Assembly (NCBI RefSeq): GCF_018449605.1
Contig: NZ_JAAVUW010000001.1
Span: forward strand, 124,001-188,000
From: Luteibacter sp. dw_328
GTDB taxonomy: Bacteria > Pseudomonadota > Gammaproteobacteria > Xanthomonadales > Rhodanobacteraceae
Length of the DNA: 64,000 nucleotides
Reading direction: 5' to 3'
Part shown: piece by piece, positions 1-9,574 of the stretch
How the letters are laid out: each line of letters begins with the position of its first letter
How positions within the stretch are numbered: position 1 is the stretch's first letter
Made by a program: the position numbers and the translations under genes
The notes under the pieces: generated by a model
What the model was told of the DNA's origin: nothing
What the model saw: the letters and a program-made list of their open reading frames with translations, nothing else
Database searches by the model: none

Positions 1-286
1 TGCGACGGGTGGAGACCGCGTCCTTGATCACCACCGCGTCCGGCTCGATCACGATGTGGGTCCGGGTGAGATTCACGCCGTAGGCGGCCAGGCCAAGGAT
101 CAGCACGCACAGGCTGACGCCGAAGGGGGTGACGGCCCGGTCCGTGGCGGTCCACCAGTAGTAGATGACGAAGCCACAGGCCCCGAGCGCGATCAGGACC
201 AGCACGCCGAGAAAGAATTTGACGAAGACGTCCGGCCGGAGTTCTTCGGTGCCGCCCCTGTTCCCTGTGCCCGTGCGCTTGGCCAT
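1..286 (-). CDS. Membrane protein, partial (runs off the left edge)
   Basis: The ATG at 286 is preceded by a strong purine-rich ribosome site (GGGAGGGGGA, 3 bases upstream). The 95 visible residues begin with a short polar Gly-rich stretch (MAKRTGTGNRGG), then two hydrophobic segments: residues about 24-45 (FLGVLVLIALGACGFVIYYW) and about 53-72. After these comes a soluble beta-like stretch (HIVIEPDAVVIKDAV). This pattern, two helices and then a cytoplasmic domain, resembles small PH-domain-like membrane proteins, but too little is visible to name a family. It diverges from serS, with 87 bp between the two starts. Confidence 0.6.
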   Translation of the reverse strand, partial: MAKRTGTGNRGGTEELRPDVFVKFFLGVLVLIALGACGFVIYYWWTATDRAVTPFGVSLCVLILGLAAYGVNLTRTHIVIEPDAVVIKDAVSTRR

Positions 287-340
287 GCGTCCCCCTCCCT
301 TGGTGGCCCGATCATACCGAGGCGCCCAAATTTGCGATAA

Positions 341-1654
<1,314 letters not shown>

Positions 1655-1729
1655 TCCCTCGGTACCCGCTCGTCGGGTACAATTGGCGCCGGCCGGGTGC
1701 AATGCCCGACCGGTGCGTTAGAAAAACAA

Positions 1730-1819
1730 GGAGAGATGGCCGAGTGGTTTAAGGCAGCAGTCTTGAAAACTGCCGTAGGTGTGAGCCTACCGTGGGTTCG
1801 AATCCCACTCTCTCCGCCA
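1730..1819 (+). tRNA. tRNA-Ser (anticodon TGA)
   Basis: The acceptor stem GGAGAGA (1730-1736) pairs with TCTCTCC (1809-1815), followed by the discriminator G1816 and an encoded CCA (1817-1819). The anticodon loop CTTGAAA carries TGA at 1764-1766. The long variable arm and the T loop GGTTCGAATCC are typical of class II tRNA-Ser. The gene is the apparent insertion target of the island that follows; its 3' end is repeated imperfectly at 39156-39170. No terminator is visible directly after it, consistent with displacement of its natural downstream sequence. Confidence 0.97.
1802..1819 (+). other. Candidate attL (3' end of tRNA-Ser)
   Basis: The last 18 bases of tRNA-Ser (ATCCCACTCTCTCCGCCA) recur at 39156-39170 as TCCCACTCTCCGCCA, differing by one lost CT unit. 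Integrases of the tyrosine family commonly use tRNA 3' ends, and an integrase relic sits immediately downstream. The assignment is by inference from repeat, tRNA and relic together; the recombination core itself was not determined. Confidence 0.6.
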
Positions 1820-1860
1820 AGCCAAAAGACTTCCTTTTCGATCAGTCGCTTACGCACGAT

Positions 1861-2198
1861 CTAAATGACGGCGCTTGGTCAATTCGGTTGGTCAACTCCA
1901 ACCATGCATCTTGCTCACCAGCTGTTTCGCCATCCATCGGCGTGTTCCACTTCCGGCTCGTCGTTCCCGCTGACCTTCTCGAGGCGGTCGGTACAAAAAT
2001 CTTCAAAGCCAGTCTGAGCACGCGTGAATCCGATCGCCGCACGGGCGTATGCTCACGCACTGGGTGACCCGGATCGAGCTTGGCACATGGGTAGCGGAGT
2101 TGCGCGCCGGCAATCTGGCGATTCAAACCATCGTTAACGGCGTGTCGACTGCAAAGGTTCTCCGGATGTGCTGCCCGCTGGACGCCCGCATGCCTTAA
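1861..2198 (+). pseudogene. Tyrosine integrase relic (N-terminal fragments)
   Basis: One frame reads GVFHFRLVVPADLLEAVG then TKIFKASLSTRESD, which is the N-terminal pattern of tRNA-associated phage and island integrases (DUF6538-like, FRRRVPADL...). At about 2030 this frame breaks, and the text continues in the +1 frame as PIAARAYAHALGDPDRAW, the expected continuation. A third frame then gives TWVAELRAGNLAIQTIVNGV, resembling the SAM-like core-binding region, up to a stop at 2198. The catalytic domain with its Arg/His/Tyr residues is absent. The gene is therefore dead, and the island cannot excise with this enzyme. Confidence 0.6.
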
Positions 2199-2264
2199 CC
2201 CGCGGGCTTGAGGCCCATTCAAAACCGGAAAGGCACCCGTGCAAGTTGAAAGGAACGCCCCCTA

Positions 2265-3923
2265 ATGTTCGAAGACTCCTTTTTTCGTTCTCATGTATGC
2301 CGCGTGGAGGTCCAGCATGAAAGCCTCGGCTCCATTGGCTTTGGGGAACTGAGCTTTGGAAACGGTGGATGGCCGACCTTGCACCTCGAGCAATCGATGA
2401 CACCGCCGAAATTGACTGACGGAGAGGCATATCCGAAGCTGACGGCGACCACGGCTACAGGAGAAGTCCTGTCGCTCATTGCCTGCGCGTACCACGGACG
2501 TTCCGTGTTGGCCGAAGCGATGATCGAGGGCGACCCGGGCGAGGCGTTCCGTGGCATCTGCATCCGGCTTGTTGACGTGTCCGAATGGTTCCTCAGTGGA
2601 AGAAACCTAGTTTCTCGCGACGCTTCAACGACGAGCGCCCAGTCCGGACCAATTGACGTCGCCATCAGGGCTGGTGAGAATTCATTCTCGCTGAGGTCAA
2701 CGGTGGTCTCCGCTAGCGAGACCCAAGGCAATCAAGCTGGAGAGGATTATGTGCGATTTACCTTCGAGCCACACAAAAATCCGTTTGGAATGGAAGACGT
2801 CAGGCTAAAGTGCCGTGAGCTCTCCGGGCTGATCTCATTGCTTCTCGCTCAGGTTATTGACGTTCAAACGGTTTGGGTCATCGGCGAAAGCGCCCAGCTC
2901 CACGCCACCTACTTTCCCCATTTCAATCGAAAGCAAGATCAGGGCAAGGGCTGGTTTATTCCGCGGTGCCTCATTCAGCGCAATCGCCTAGACGGCCAGT
3001 GGCAACAAGTGATTGAAAACTACTACCGGTCTCCCTTCCGCGAAGTCGCCTGGGCCAGGATGGCTGGCATGTTGCGGTATGACAGCTTCTGGGAATACCG
3101 CGTCATTGGCTACTTCAGTATGCTAGATGGCGTGATGGAAGAAAGGTTGCGTGGACAATCCATTCCCCGGGTTCCTCCGGCGCGAAGAAAAATTGACGAG
3201 TTCATCCGCAGGGCAGGTCATCTTGCGGAGCCTTTGTCTTCAGGGCAACTCTCAAGGTTGGTCGGCATTGTCAAAGAGATGTTCAGCAAGAGCGATAGCG
3301 TCGGGGCCCGGTATCGCTTAGCTACCTCTGCTTCTGATCGCCGGGTAATGTCGGTCATCAACATCTCCGACGACGACCTAGAAACCATTACGGAGATTCG
3401 GAATCAGATAGCTCATGGCGGCGCTTTGAAGCTTCCAGAGGGCGGCCCGGAGACCCTGATGTTGCTTGTGGACAAGGTTGTTGTCTTGTTGACGTATTGG
3501 GCATATGTGGATCTCGGATTTTCGGACGACGTCTTCCTCAAGTGCCTTCATGCAAGCCATAACCCGCTACTGCGCGACGATCGCATTGATAGGTTTCTCC
3601 TCGATCGCGAGCTGGGCGAGGCTGATTTCTACGCGGTTTCTGCTGAACGGTTCGAGTCGCTTGCGGCCATCAAAACCATTCGGTCCGGGGCGTGCTTTAC
3701 CCGTGACGGAACGGGTGAGATAGAGTATTCCGAGCGCCATACCTCGATGCTGAAGGGATGGCAGCAATCGGGCGTATCCGGACGGATTACGCCGGAATCC
3801 ATCTTCGGTCTTCCATCCAGGGACGTGACCTTCTCGCCGAAGGCCTATGTGCATTCCGGCGAACGCCGCCTGGACTTGCACTGGATCTACGTTATCGAGC
3901 GCGAAGATCCTGTCGTTCAATGA
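2265..3923 (+). CDS. apeA: ApeA-like HEPN-domain anti-phage protein
   Basis: This 552-residue protein matches the ApeA architecture: a beta-rich N-terminal domain of about 330 residues (MFEDSFFRSHVCRVEVQHES onwards) followed by a helical HEPN domain. The HEPN active-site motif R-x4-H is visible as RNQIAH at residues 379-384, after a helix ending in ETITEIRNQ. ApeA is a single-gene abortive-infection protein whose HEPN domain is thought to act as an RNase once phage infection is sensed. The ATG at 2265 has AAGGA about 10 bases upstream. It is the first intact gene of the island and sits alone, flanked by an integrase relic and an IS fragment. The family assignment rests on fold pattern and motif only. 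Confidence 0.72.
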   Translation: MFEDSFFRSHVCRVEVQHESLGSIGFGELSFGNGGWPTLHLEQSMTPPKLTDGEAYPKLTATTATGEVLSLIACAYHGRSVLAEAMIEGDPGEAFRGICIRLVDVSEWFLSGRNLVSRDASTTSAQSGPIDVAIRAGENSFSLRSTVVSASETQGNQAGEDYVRFTFEPHKNPFGMEDVRLKCRELSGLISLLLAQVIDVQTVWVIGESAQLHATYFPHFNRKQDQGKGWFIPRCLIQRNRLDGQWQQVIENYYRSPFREVAWARMAGMLRYDSFWEYRVIGYFSMLDGVMEERLRGQSIPRVPPARRKIDEFIRRAGHLAEPLSSGQLSRLVGIVKEMFSKSDSVGARYRLATSASDRRVMSVINISDDDLETITEIRNQIAHGGALKLPEGGPETLMLLVDKVVVLLTYWAYVDLGFSDDVFLKCLHASHNPLLRDDRIDRFLLDRELGEADFYAVSAERFESLAAIKTIRSGACFTRDGTGEIEYSERHTSMLKGWQQSGVSGRITPESIFGLPSRDVTFSPKAYVHSGERRLDLHWIYVIEREDPVVQ

Positions 3924-3929
3924 TGCTGT

Positions 3930-4196
3930 CGAGGAAAGGCCGCTCCGAGGCGGTCGCATGGGCAGACGAACGCGGAGTGCAGTTGCGCCTGATCGATCCT
4001 GGCAAGCCGAACCAGAACGCCTACATCGAATCTTTCAACGGAAGGCTTCGCGGTGAATGCTCAACGAACATTGTTTACCGGCCTTCTACATGCTCGAACC
4101 GAGATCGAGAGGTGGCGACGGAAATACAACGAGGAGCGACCGAAGAAGGCACTCGGCGTACTGACTCTCGCTGCCTACGCGAAACAGTTTCATTAA
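3930..4196 (+). pseudogene. IS3-family transposase OrfB fragment (3' end)
   Basis: The frame ending near 4055 reads AWADERGVQLRLIDPGKPNQ then [16 protein letters not shown], the C-terminal part of an IS3-family DDE integrase including its glutamate (ESFNGRLR). A frameshift follows, after which another frame gives EIERWRRKYNEERPKKALG and ends at a stop at 4194-4196. Only the last quarter of the gene is present. The ends of the element are not recognisable, so it marks an old rearrangement just behind the ApeA gene. Confidence 0.75.
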
Positions 4197-4966
4197 TCCT
4201 GAAATCAAGATCGGACCACTACTGATGGCGAGGGACATCGTGCTCAATTGGGCACACAGGGCGGATATGTGTGTTCCGCAACAGCCCAAGCAAGTCCCTT
4301 CTGGCTCCGCTCTCGCGAGACGCTCCGCACCGTTGCCCGTTGGGTGCAACGCTAATAGCGGAACAGATGGACAGCCAGACCAGAGATTCACCACCGGTGC
4401 CGATGGTGTACACGAGGATGTGGAATAGCGAAATCTATGGGGAAGAACGCTCTCAGAACCGCCGACTATGACTGTCTCAAGCTCTTGTAACTGTCGAGTA
4501 GTGCCTCAGGTGGCGGCGGGCATATATGAACCCAGGTGTACCAGTTCGCACGATGCCGCTCCGCTCACGGCAAGTCCCGTTTCTGCAGCGCGTCCATTCT
4601 CAAGAAGATCTTGGGAGCTTCTGACTAATTCGATCTCGTGCCTCCGGGTGCGCCTTTAAAGTTGAAGGTCGCAGAACGTGCGAAGCATGGCATCTGGATG
4701 GTCTTTAACCGAGCTTGCGTGGGCACGTACAAGCAGGTGGCCTCCTTCTGAGGAGAATCCACGTCAGGCAATGTACGAGTATTCGGCATATTTGCAGGTC
4801 AACTTCCGCATCACTGTTGACATGCGCAAGCACAAGATGCGATTGATTGATGGCGACGGCCCTTCTGCGAGTCATTGAGTGTTGTTGATGGGCCCGCACC
4901 GACCACTTCAGCATTAGTCGCATGAATGGAACGACGCGTTCTGTTTACTCACGAGAGGGGTTTTGG
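4197..4966. other. 770 bp without a recognisable gene
   Basis: Several short reading frames exist here (for example 4678-4878), but none has a recognisable domain, a good ribosome site or convincing composition. The region lies between an IS fragment and a small intact gene and is probably rearranged debris. Confidence 0.5.
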
Positions 4967-5197
4967 ATGAAAACGTATAGGGACATGAATGGCGACTCCG
5001 GAATCTCCGCATACGACTACGGTAACGACTGGATTATCGTCCAGTTTAAGTTCGGCGGAACATATGAGTACCGCGCGTCGGGTATCGGCGAGAATCACCT
5101 TGACACCATGAAGCGATTGGCCGACGCCGGCAACGGACTGAATGCCTACATAAACACGCACGCCGAGGTAAAAAGTGGGTACTCCTCGAAATCTTAG
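4967..5197 (+). CDS. Small KTSC-like domain protein
   Basis: The 76-residue protein begins MKTYRDMNGDSGISAYDYG and carries the pattern of KTSC-type domains: an N-terminal strand pair (WIIVQFKFGGTYEYRASG), a helix (HLDTMKRLADAG) and a terminal GLNAYINTHAEVK. KTSC modules are small domains found in mobile and toxin-linked proteins; their exact role is not settled. The ATG at 4967 was preferred to one at 4922 because GAGAGGGG lies just upstream and the protein then fits the domain. It stands alone, convergent with the DUF2130 gene. Confidence 0.55.
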   Translation: MKTYRDMNGDSGISAYDYGNDWIIVQFKFGGTYEYRASGIGENHLDTMKRLADAGNGLNAYINTHAEVKSGYSSKS

Positions 5198-5369
5198 TCG
5201 GGGGCATGACCACATTACAGCGGGCCTACTGGCCCGCACTGTGTTGATCTGCACCTTAAAGACTTGGTTCGGCCGTGGCCGGCGTTTCATCCTGCATCGG
5301 ATGGGCTGTTATCTAGTTCAGCGAACTTGGCTGCCATCGTGGGATTCCCCCGATTCAACTTCTTGATTG

Positions 5370-6692
5370 TCACGTCCTGGGCCTTGTCGTCGCAAGACGA
5401 AGGTTCCGATCTGTACCGAGAAGGGCCTCCTTCGTCTTCTGTAAATGGTCAATTGACTTGTCGATCTCATCGATCGCAGTTTGAAATCGCCTTGAGGCCA
5501 GTTCGTAGTTCTTCGCGAACCCAGTTTTGAACGCGTCAAGTTCGGCTTCAAAGTTTGTGATGTCTATGTTCTGCGCCTTGACGAGTGCCAGCTCCGACTT
5601 GTATCTAAGCGAGTTCATCGCAGCATTCCGCAAAAGCGTGATGAGTGGAAGGAAGAACTGTGGTCGAACGATGTACATCTTTGGATAGCGGTGGAACACA
5701 TCGACGATGCCGGTGTTGTAGAGCTCACTATCGGGTTCGAGAAGGGAGACTAGCACCGCATACTCGCATCCTTTTTCGGTGCGATCCTTGTCGAGCTCCT
5801 TTAGAAAGTCCTCATTCTTGTTCTTGGATGTAGTTCGATCGCTCTCGTTCTTCATTTCGAACATGATGGAGACGATTTCTGTGCCAGCCTCATCCGAGTC
5901 GCGAAAGATGTAGTCGCCCTTGCTTCCCGTCCGCGCGTCGTTGTCTTTCTCGAAATATGCATTCGGAAACGCCATCGCTCGAATGCGGTTGAACTCTGTC
6001 TCACAGTGCTGTTCGAGCGTCTCGCCGATCATCTTTGTCGACAGGCGAGCCTTCATGTCCCGTAGGCGCTCGATCTCGTCATCGCGATCCCTGATCTGCG
6101 TCTCATATTTATCTTTGAGTGATTTCTCGGCGAGTTGTTTTTCAAGCTCTGAGCGTTCCAGGCCATTCTTCAGTTCGTCGCGTTCCCTTTCGACTGCTCT
6201 GACGGCCTCGGTTATGGCTAGCTTCTGAACGACGTCGATGGCGTCAAGCTTAGCTCGAAGGCCCTGTATCTCGGCGCCCTTCGACGCGGCGACCATCTGC
6301 AGCTCGTTAGCCAGTCTGGCATCAGCCAGCTCGGAAGTGAGTTGCTTATCGTGTTTAGCCTGGTCGAGTTCGTTCGCGAGGGCATCGCGCTCTTTTTCTA
6401 TGGCGCTTAGGGCTTCGGTCACGGCGAGCTTTCGCGCGACTTCGCCGGCATTGAGCTTGGCCTTTAAGTCATGGATCTCTGCGTCCTTAACTGCGGCGGC
6501 CGTTTGCAGATCGCTCGCTGCCTTAGCTTGCGCGAGTTCGACCGCGTTCCACTTGTCCTGCTCAGCGAGTTCTAGTCGCTCATGTAGCTGCTTCTCGAAC
6601 TCGACGTCGCGGACCTGTTTAAGAATGTTCGCGTAACCGGCCTCATCGATCTTAAACGCCTTCCCGCAGTGCGGGCAGATGATCTCATGCAT
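5370..6692 (-). CDS. DUF2130 protein: zinc-binding head, coiled coil, nuclease-like domain
   Basis: The 440-residue protein starts with a small zinc-finger-like knuckle (CPHCGKAF, residues 6-13). A long heptad-rich coiled coil follows from about 25 to 215, containing internal repeats of the type DAEIHDLKAKLNAGEVARKL and GAEIQGLRAKLDAIDVVQKL. A DUF2130 domain spans about 220-420. Within it TGSKGDYIFRD followed by IMFEMKNE has the D...ExK spacing of PD-(D/E)xK nucleases, so DNA cleavage or binding is likely but inferred. It starts two bases after the OLD-type gene stops (ATG at 6692), so the two are co-translated. DUF2130 genes are frequent in phages and defence islands. An alternative is an RmuC-like role in DNA structure. 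Confidence 0.75.
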   Translation of the reverse strand: MHEIICPHCGKAFKIDEAGYANILKQVRDVEFEKQLHERLELAEQDKWNAVELAQAKAASDLQTAAAVKDAEIHDLKAKLNAGEVARKLAVTEALSAIEKERDALANELDQAKHDKQLTSELADARLANELQMVAASKGAEIQGLRAKLDAIDVVQKLAITEAVRAVERERDELKNGLERSELEKQLAEKSLKDKYETQIRDRDDEIERLRDMKARLSTKMIGETLEQHCETEFNRIRAMAFPNAYFEKDNDARTGSKGDYIFRDSDEAGTEIVSIMFEMKNESDRTTSKNKNEDFLKELDKDRTEKGCEYAVLVSLLEPDSELYNTGIVDVFHRYPKMYIVRPQFFLPLITLLRNAAMNSLRYKSELALVKAQNIDITNFEAELDAFKTGFAKNYELASRRFQTAIDEIDKSIDHLQKTKEALLGTDRNLRLATTRPRT

Positions 6693-6694
6693 CT

Positions 6695-8575
6695 CTATGC
6701 TCCTACCGCCTTTGTGAGAATCCGCTTGAGAAACTGTGGAACAGTCCCTTTCGCCTCAAGTGTTGCAGTCCGGTACGCATACTGGTTCTTTGCTAGCTGG
6801 ATTCCAGCGGCGGCCTCAATCTCTGCACACGACGCAACCCATTCAGTCCAGTTAGATGCTAGATATGCCTCGAGGTGATCGCTCATGGTCGCCACCTGAT
6901 CGCCAACTTGTTCTGGTGGAAAATCCACCTCAAGCTGCTCGAAGTACTTTAGCAATCGACGATTCTCTGCCGAAAATTTTGTGCGCTCGCCATCTATAAC
7001 GGCTTGATTCTTGCCTGCAGATCTGGCTCGCATCTCAAAGCCATCGTCGCCATCGAACAGCGCGTAGGTCGGAATTCCGATGCAAGTAAGGATGGCATGA
7101 GCAAGCGGTATTCCTCCCTTTCCTCCTGCGGAAACAATTGACAGCCCTTGGGACTCGAGACGCCCGACGACGTCCCGATCACCGATACCGTAAAACACCG
7201 CTGCCTCTGTATCACCTTCAACCAATAGTACGCGGGCGGCGAACAAAGCGACGGAGAGGCGATTCGTAACAATGCCATCAAGCTGACGGTCAACTTGGTC
7301 GGCATCAACTACTCCAGTTAGCTTCCTCTTCACATCGTCGATTGTGGTGAAATGAGCAGTCACCACAGGGTTTTCGTCGGGTGATCGCGTCAATCGTCTG
7401 ACTTGATTGAAATGTCGAGCTTCCAGAAAGTATGGGCTATGTGTTGCGTAGGTCACCTGAATTCGTTTATTGGCGTTCTCGGCAAGGGACCTTAGTACCT
7501 TTGCAAAGGTCTGAGCTTGGATCGGGTGCTGAAAGAGTTCTGGCTCCTCAATTGCTAGGCAGATGACACCCTCTGTCGACGCTGCACCGGACTGCGCCAA
7601 AAGTTGGAGTGCCGAGATCAGAAGAGTTCGCTGAAAACCGTGCCCCTGGCGCTCCACAATGGTCGCGGTTGAGCCATCGAGTATGGCCACTTCGAATGTA
7701 GTGCGGGGGGCCTTGAGTTCCATTTCGGCAGGGGCAACCGTGACGGCCCGGCCGGGAGAGTAAGATGCGACAATGTCGTTGAGTTGTATCGTCAGGCCTT
7801 CCAGCTGCGCCTTGAACTTTTCCTCATAGACTTTTTGTTGCTTCGTGCGGGACTCTTCGACGATTGCCGCGATTTCGGCGTCGGCAGCAGCGCGGTCAAT
7901 TGACCGCTCAAGGATTCGGCCAATTATGCTCGACTTGCCGTCGGTCGATTCCTCGCCCGCGCGAAGATCGGCAGTGACCAGGACGAAATCGAAGAGGCCA
8001 CTCATCTTTCCTCCGCTGTTGAAACCGAAGAAGTTTGTCTGAAGTGTTTCGGGGGCATCGACAAGCTGGTCAGTATGAGAGGCTTCCCAGGCCATCATTG
8101 CCTGATCAACGGCCACGCCGGTGTTCGCTGCCGGGAGCCTTAGATCCGAACGACTGCCGCGGAGATTGGCATACAAGTCCTTCTTTGCTGCTGCGCCGGC
8201 AGCCGCTTTGACCGCGTTAAACTCTGGAAAGCCCTTCGCATTTGCCGAAAGTACCTCAGAACCGTCGAGTGACCGGCGCTTCCATGCCGTAAATGTGTTT
8301 ACGCCGTTAGGCGCGTACTTTCCAAGCGCTTCGCGATCTTTGTCAGTCAGGTCGGCGAACGTGACTTGAACCTCAATGTTCTCGGTGGTGATCCCAAAGG
8401 AACAGTCGCTATCCGTCAGCGAGCCAGGTTTTCCGTTGAAGAACCAGTCTAGCGCACGAAGCACGGTCGACTTCCCGGCGCCGTTCGGCCCGATGAAAGT
8501 GGTGACTGAATCGAACGGTATTGCCACATCCTTCAATGTGCGGAAATTCTTTATGTGAATGGATTGGATGTTCAT
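6695..8575 (-). CDS. OLD-family ATP-dependent endonuclease (AAA plus TOPRIM)
   Basis: The protein (626 residues from the chosen start) opens with a RecF/SMC-like strand (MNIQSIHIKNFRTLKDVAIP) and a Walker A motif GPNGAGKST at 29-37. Walker B is ICLAIEEPELFQHP and an H-loop ATHSPYFLEA follows. The C-terminal third holds a TOPRIM nuclease domain with the acidic motifs LLVEGDTEAAVF and DGDDGFE. This is the domain order of OLD nucleases such as GajA of Gabija. No UvrD-like partner (GajB) is nearby; the coupled partner is the DUF2130 gene. The ATG at 8575 has AAGGAG 14 bases upstream. A longer form from a TTG at 8608 lacks any ribosome site and was not chosen. Confidence 0.85.
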   Translation of the reverse strand: MNIQSIHIKNFRTLKDVAIPFDSVTTFIGPNGAGKSTVLRALDWFFNGKPGSLTDSDCSFGITTENIEVQVTFADLTDKDREALGKYAPNGVNTFTAWKRRSLDGSEVLSANAKGFPEFNAVKAAAGAAAKKDLYANLRGSRSDLRLPAANTGVAVDQAMMAWEASHTDQLVDAPETLQTNFFGFNSGGKMSGLFDFVLVTADLRAGEESTDGKSSIIGRILERSIDRAAADAEIAAIVEESRTKQQKVYEEKFKAQLEGLTIQLNDIVASYSPGRAVTVAPAEMELKAPRTTFEVAILDGSTATIVERQGHGFQRTLLISALQLLAQSGAASTEGVICLAIEEPELFQHPIQAQTFAKVLRSLAENANKRIQVTYATHSPYFLEARHFNQVRRLTRSPDENPVVTAHFTTIDDVKRKLTGVVDADQVDRQLDGIVTNRLSVALFAARVLLVEGDTEAAVFYGIGDRDVVGRLESQGLSIVSAGGKGGIPLAHAILTCIGIPTYALFDGDDGFEMRARSAGKNQAVIDGERTKFSAENRRLLKYFEQLEVDFPPEQVGDQVATMSDHLEAYLASNWTEWVASCAEIEAAAGIQLAKNQYAYRTATLEAKGTVPQFLKRILTKAVGA

Positions 8576-8738
8576 TTCAGGCCCACAGCTCCTTGGGTTT
8601 TTCGCCAATTTCGGCGGACGGTTCGAATCCCTTCCTCTGATCTTCTTGATCGCACGTTCTTCGCTCCAAATAACCTAATCACTGACGTATAGAACTTGCG
8701 ATCTCAGTGAGACTGACCTCAAATCTGCAGGGCTCAGG

Positions 8739-8966
8739 CTAAAGGTTGGGTGAGATCTTGGACGAGATTGCGCTCTTGTGAACTATAGATCTCTGGCTCC
8801 TCACCTGTAGCAACGTCGCCACAGATAGCGCAGCGAGCCTCTGAGCATGGCTTTGAGTTGGCTTCAGTTCGGCGCCTGCTGAAGAGCTTAGGCCGAGAGC
8901 CCGCTGCGGTGTGAGGTAGGCATGTCTTCTACTGGCAATAGGATGGACGAGCGAAATCATCATCAT
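8739..8966 (-). CDS. Possible small third gene of the Septu-like operon (doubtful)
   Basis: An open frame of 75 codons begins with ATG at 8966, overlapping the stop of the HNH gene by four bases (ATGA), a classic coupling signal. It is basic and Ser-rich (MMMISLVHPIASRRHAYLTP...) with no known domain and no hydrophobic helix. The overlap is the only argument for it; the composition is equally consistent with chance. The remaining bases up to 8576 hold no gene, and probably the promoter of the OLD-type gene. Confidence 0.25.
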   Translation of the reverse strand: MMMISLVHPIASRRHAYLTPQRALGLSSSAGAELKPTQSHAQRLAALSVATLLQVRSQRSIVHKSAISSKISPNL

Positions 8967-9574
8967 GACAACGCGATAGCCTCTGTAAAGAGCGCACGAT
9001 CTGCTGGATTTAATTGAGCCGCGTACCGCTCGTAGAGATGACTCTTAGCCCTCTCCAAGGTCATGCTAGGCGTATCGAGCTTGAGCTTCTGTATTGTCCA
9101 CGCACCTTTGTCACTTAGGCTTTGAATGATAATAGGAGCATTGGTAGCATCCGGGACGAATCGTACGTGTATTGTCGCGTCGTCAATGTACGGGTGCACA
9201 ACGTGAAAAGTGCATCTTTCGTAGTCATCCGCAAGAACTGAAATGGTGTCAATCTCACCTTTAATTGCGAATCCGTTGCAGTACTCGCACGATATAACAA
9301 TGTTCTGCGGGAGGAATGTCCACTTGGCATGTTTAGCCTTCGGCGCGATGTGATCTCGGTGGGGCGTCCTTCGCCCCTCTTCGCCGACTGCTAGTTGGCA
9401 CCACGCGCATTTTCCGGACTGGATCGTAAGCCCATGCTTGAGGACTTCGAGCTTAAAATGAGTCACCGATTTTGCTTTACCATTCCAGCGCTTCGGCCGA
9501 ATGTCGACGGGATACGCATCTAGCTTCTTCTGGATGACGGGATCGATTGTTGCGCTCTGCGGTAAAGTGATCAC
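8963..9574 (-). CDS. ptuB: PtuB-like HNH nuclease (Septu-type)
   Basis: The 203-residue protein carries an HNH domain built on two zinc-binding CxxC pairs: CAWC at 56-59 and CEYC at 96-99. Between them are the catalytic motif HRDH (72-75) and the IAPK stretch, and CNGFAIKGE follows. This is the PtuB pattern, in which an HNH effector cleaves nucleic acid once its ATPase partner senses phage. The start is GTG at 9574, overlapping the stop of the ATPase gene by four bases (GTGA), so the two are translated together. The pairing with an AAA/ABC-type ATPase defines Septu and the effector half of some retrons; no retron reverse transcriptase is visible in the window. Confidence 0.75.
   Translation of the reverse strand: MITLPQSATIDPVIQKKLDAYPVDIRPKRWNGKAKSVTHFKLEVLKHGLTIQSGKCAWCQLAVGEEGRRTPHRDHIAPKAKHAKWTFLPQNIVISCEYCNGFAIKGEIDTISVLADDYERCTFHVVHPYIDDATIHVRFVPDATNAPIIIQSLSDKGAWTIQKLKLDTPSMTLERAKSHLYERYAAQLNPADRALFTEAIALS

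Noticed and set aside
6695-8575. Calling the OLD-type gene GajA of a Gabija system
   Set aside because: No UvrD/GajB-like helicase is next to it; the coupled gene is DUF2130.
8620-8634. GGTTCGAATCCC, resembling a tRNA T arm
   Set aside because: Flanking bases cannot form the T stem or an acceptor stem, so it is not a tRNA; shared 12 bases with tRNA-Ser are too few to call an att site.
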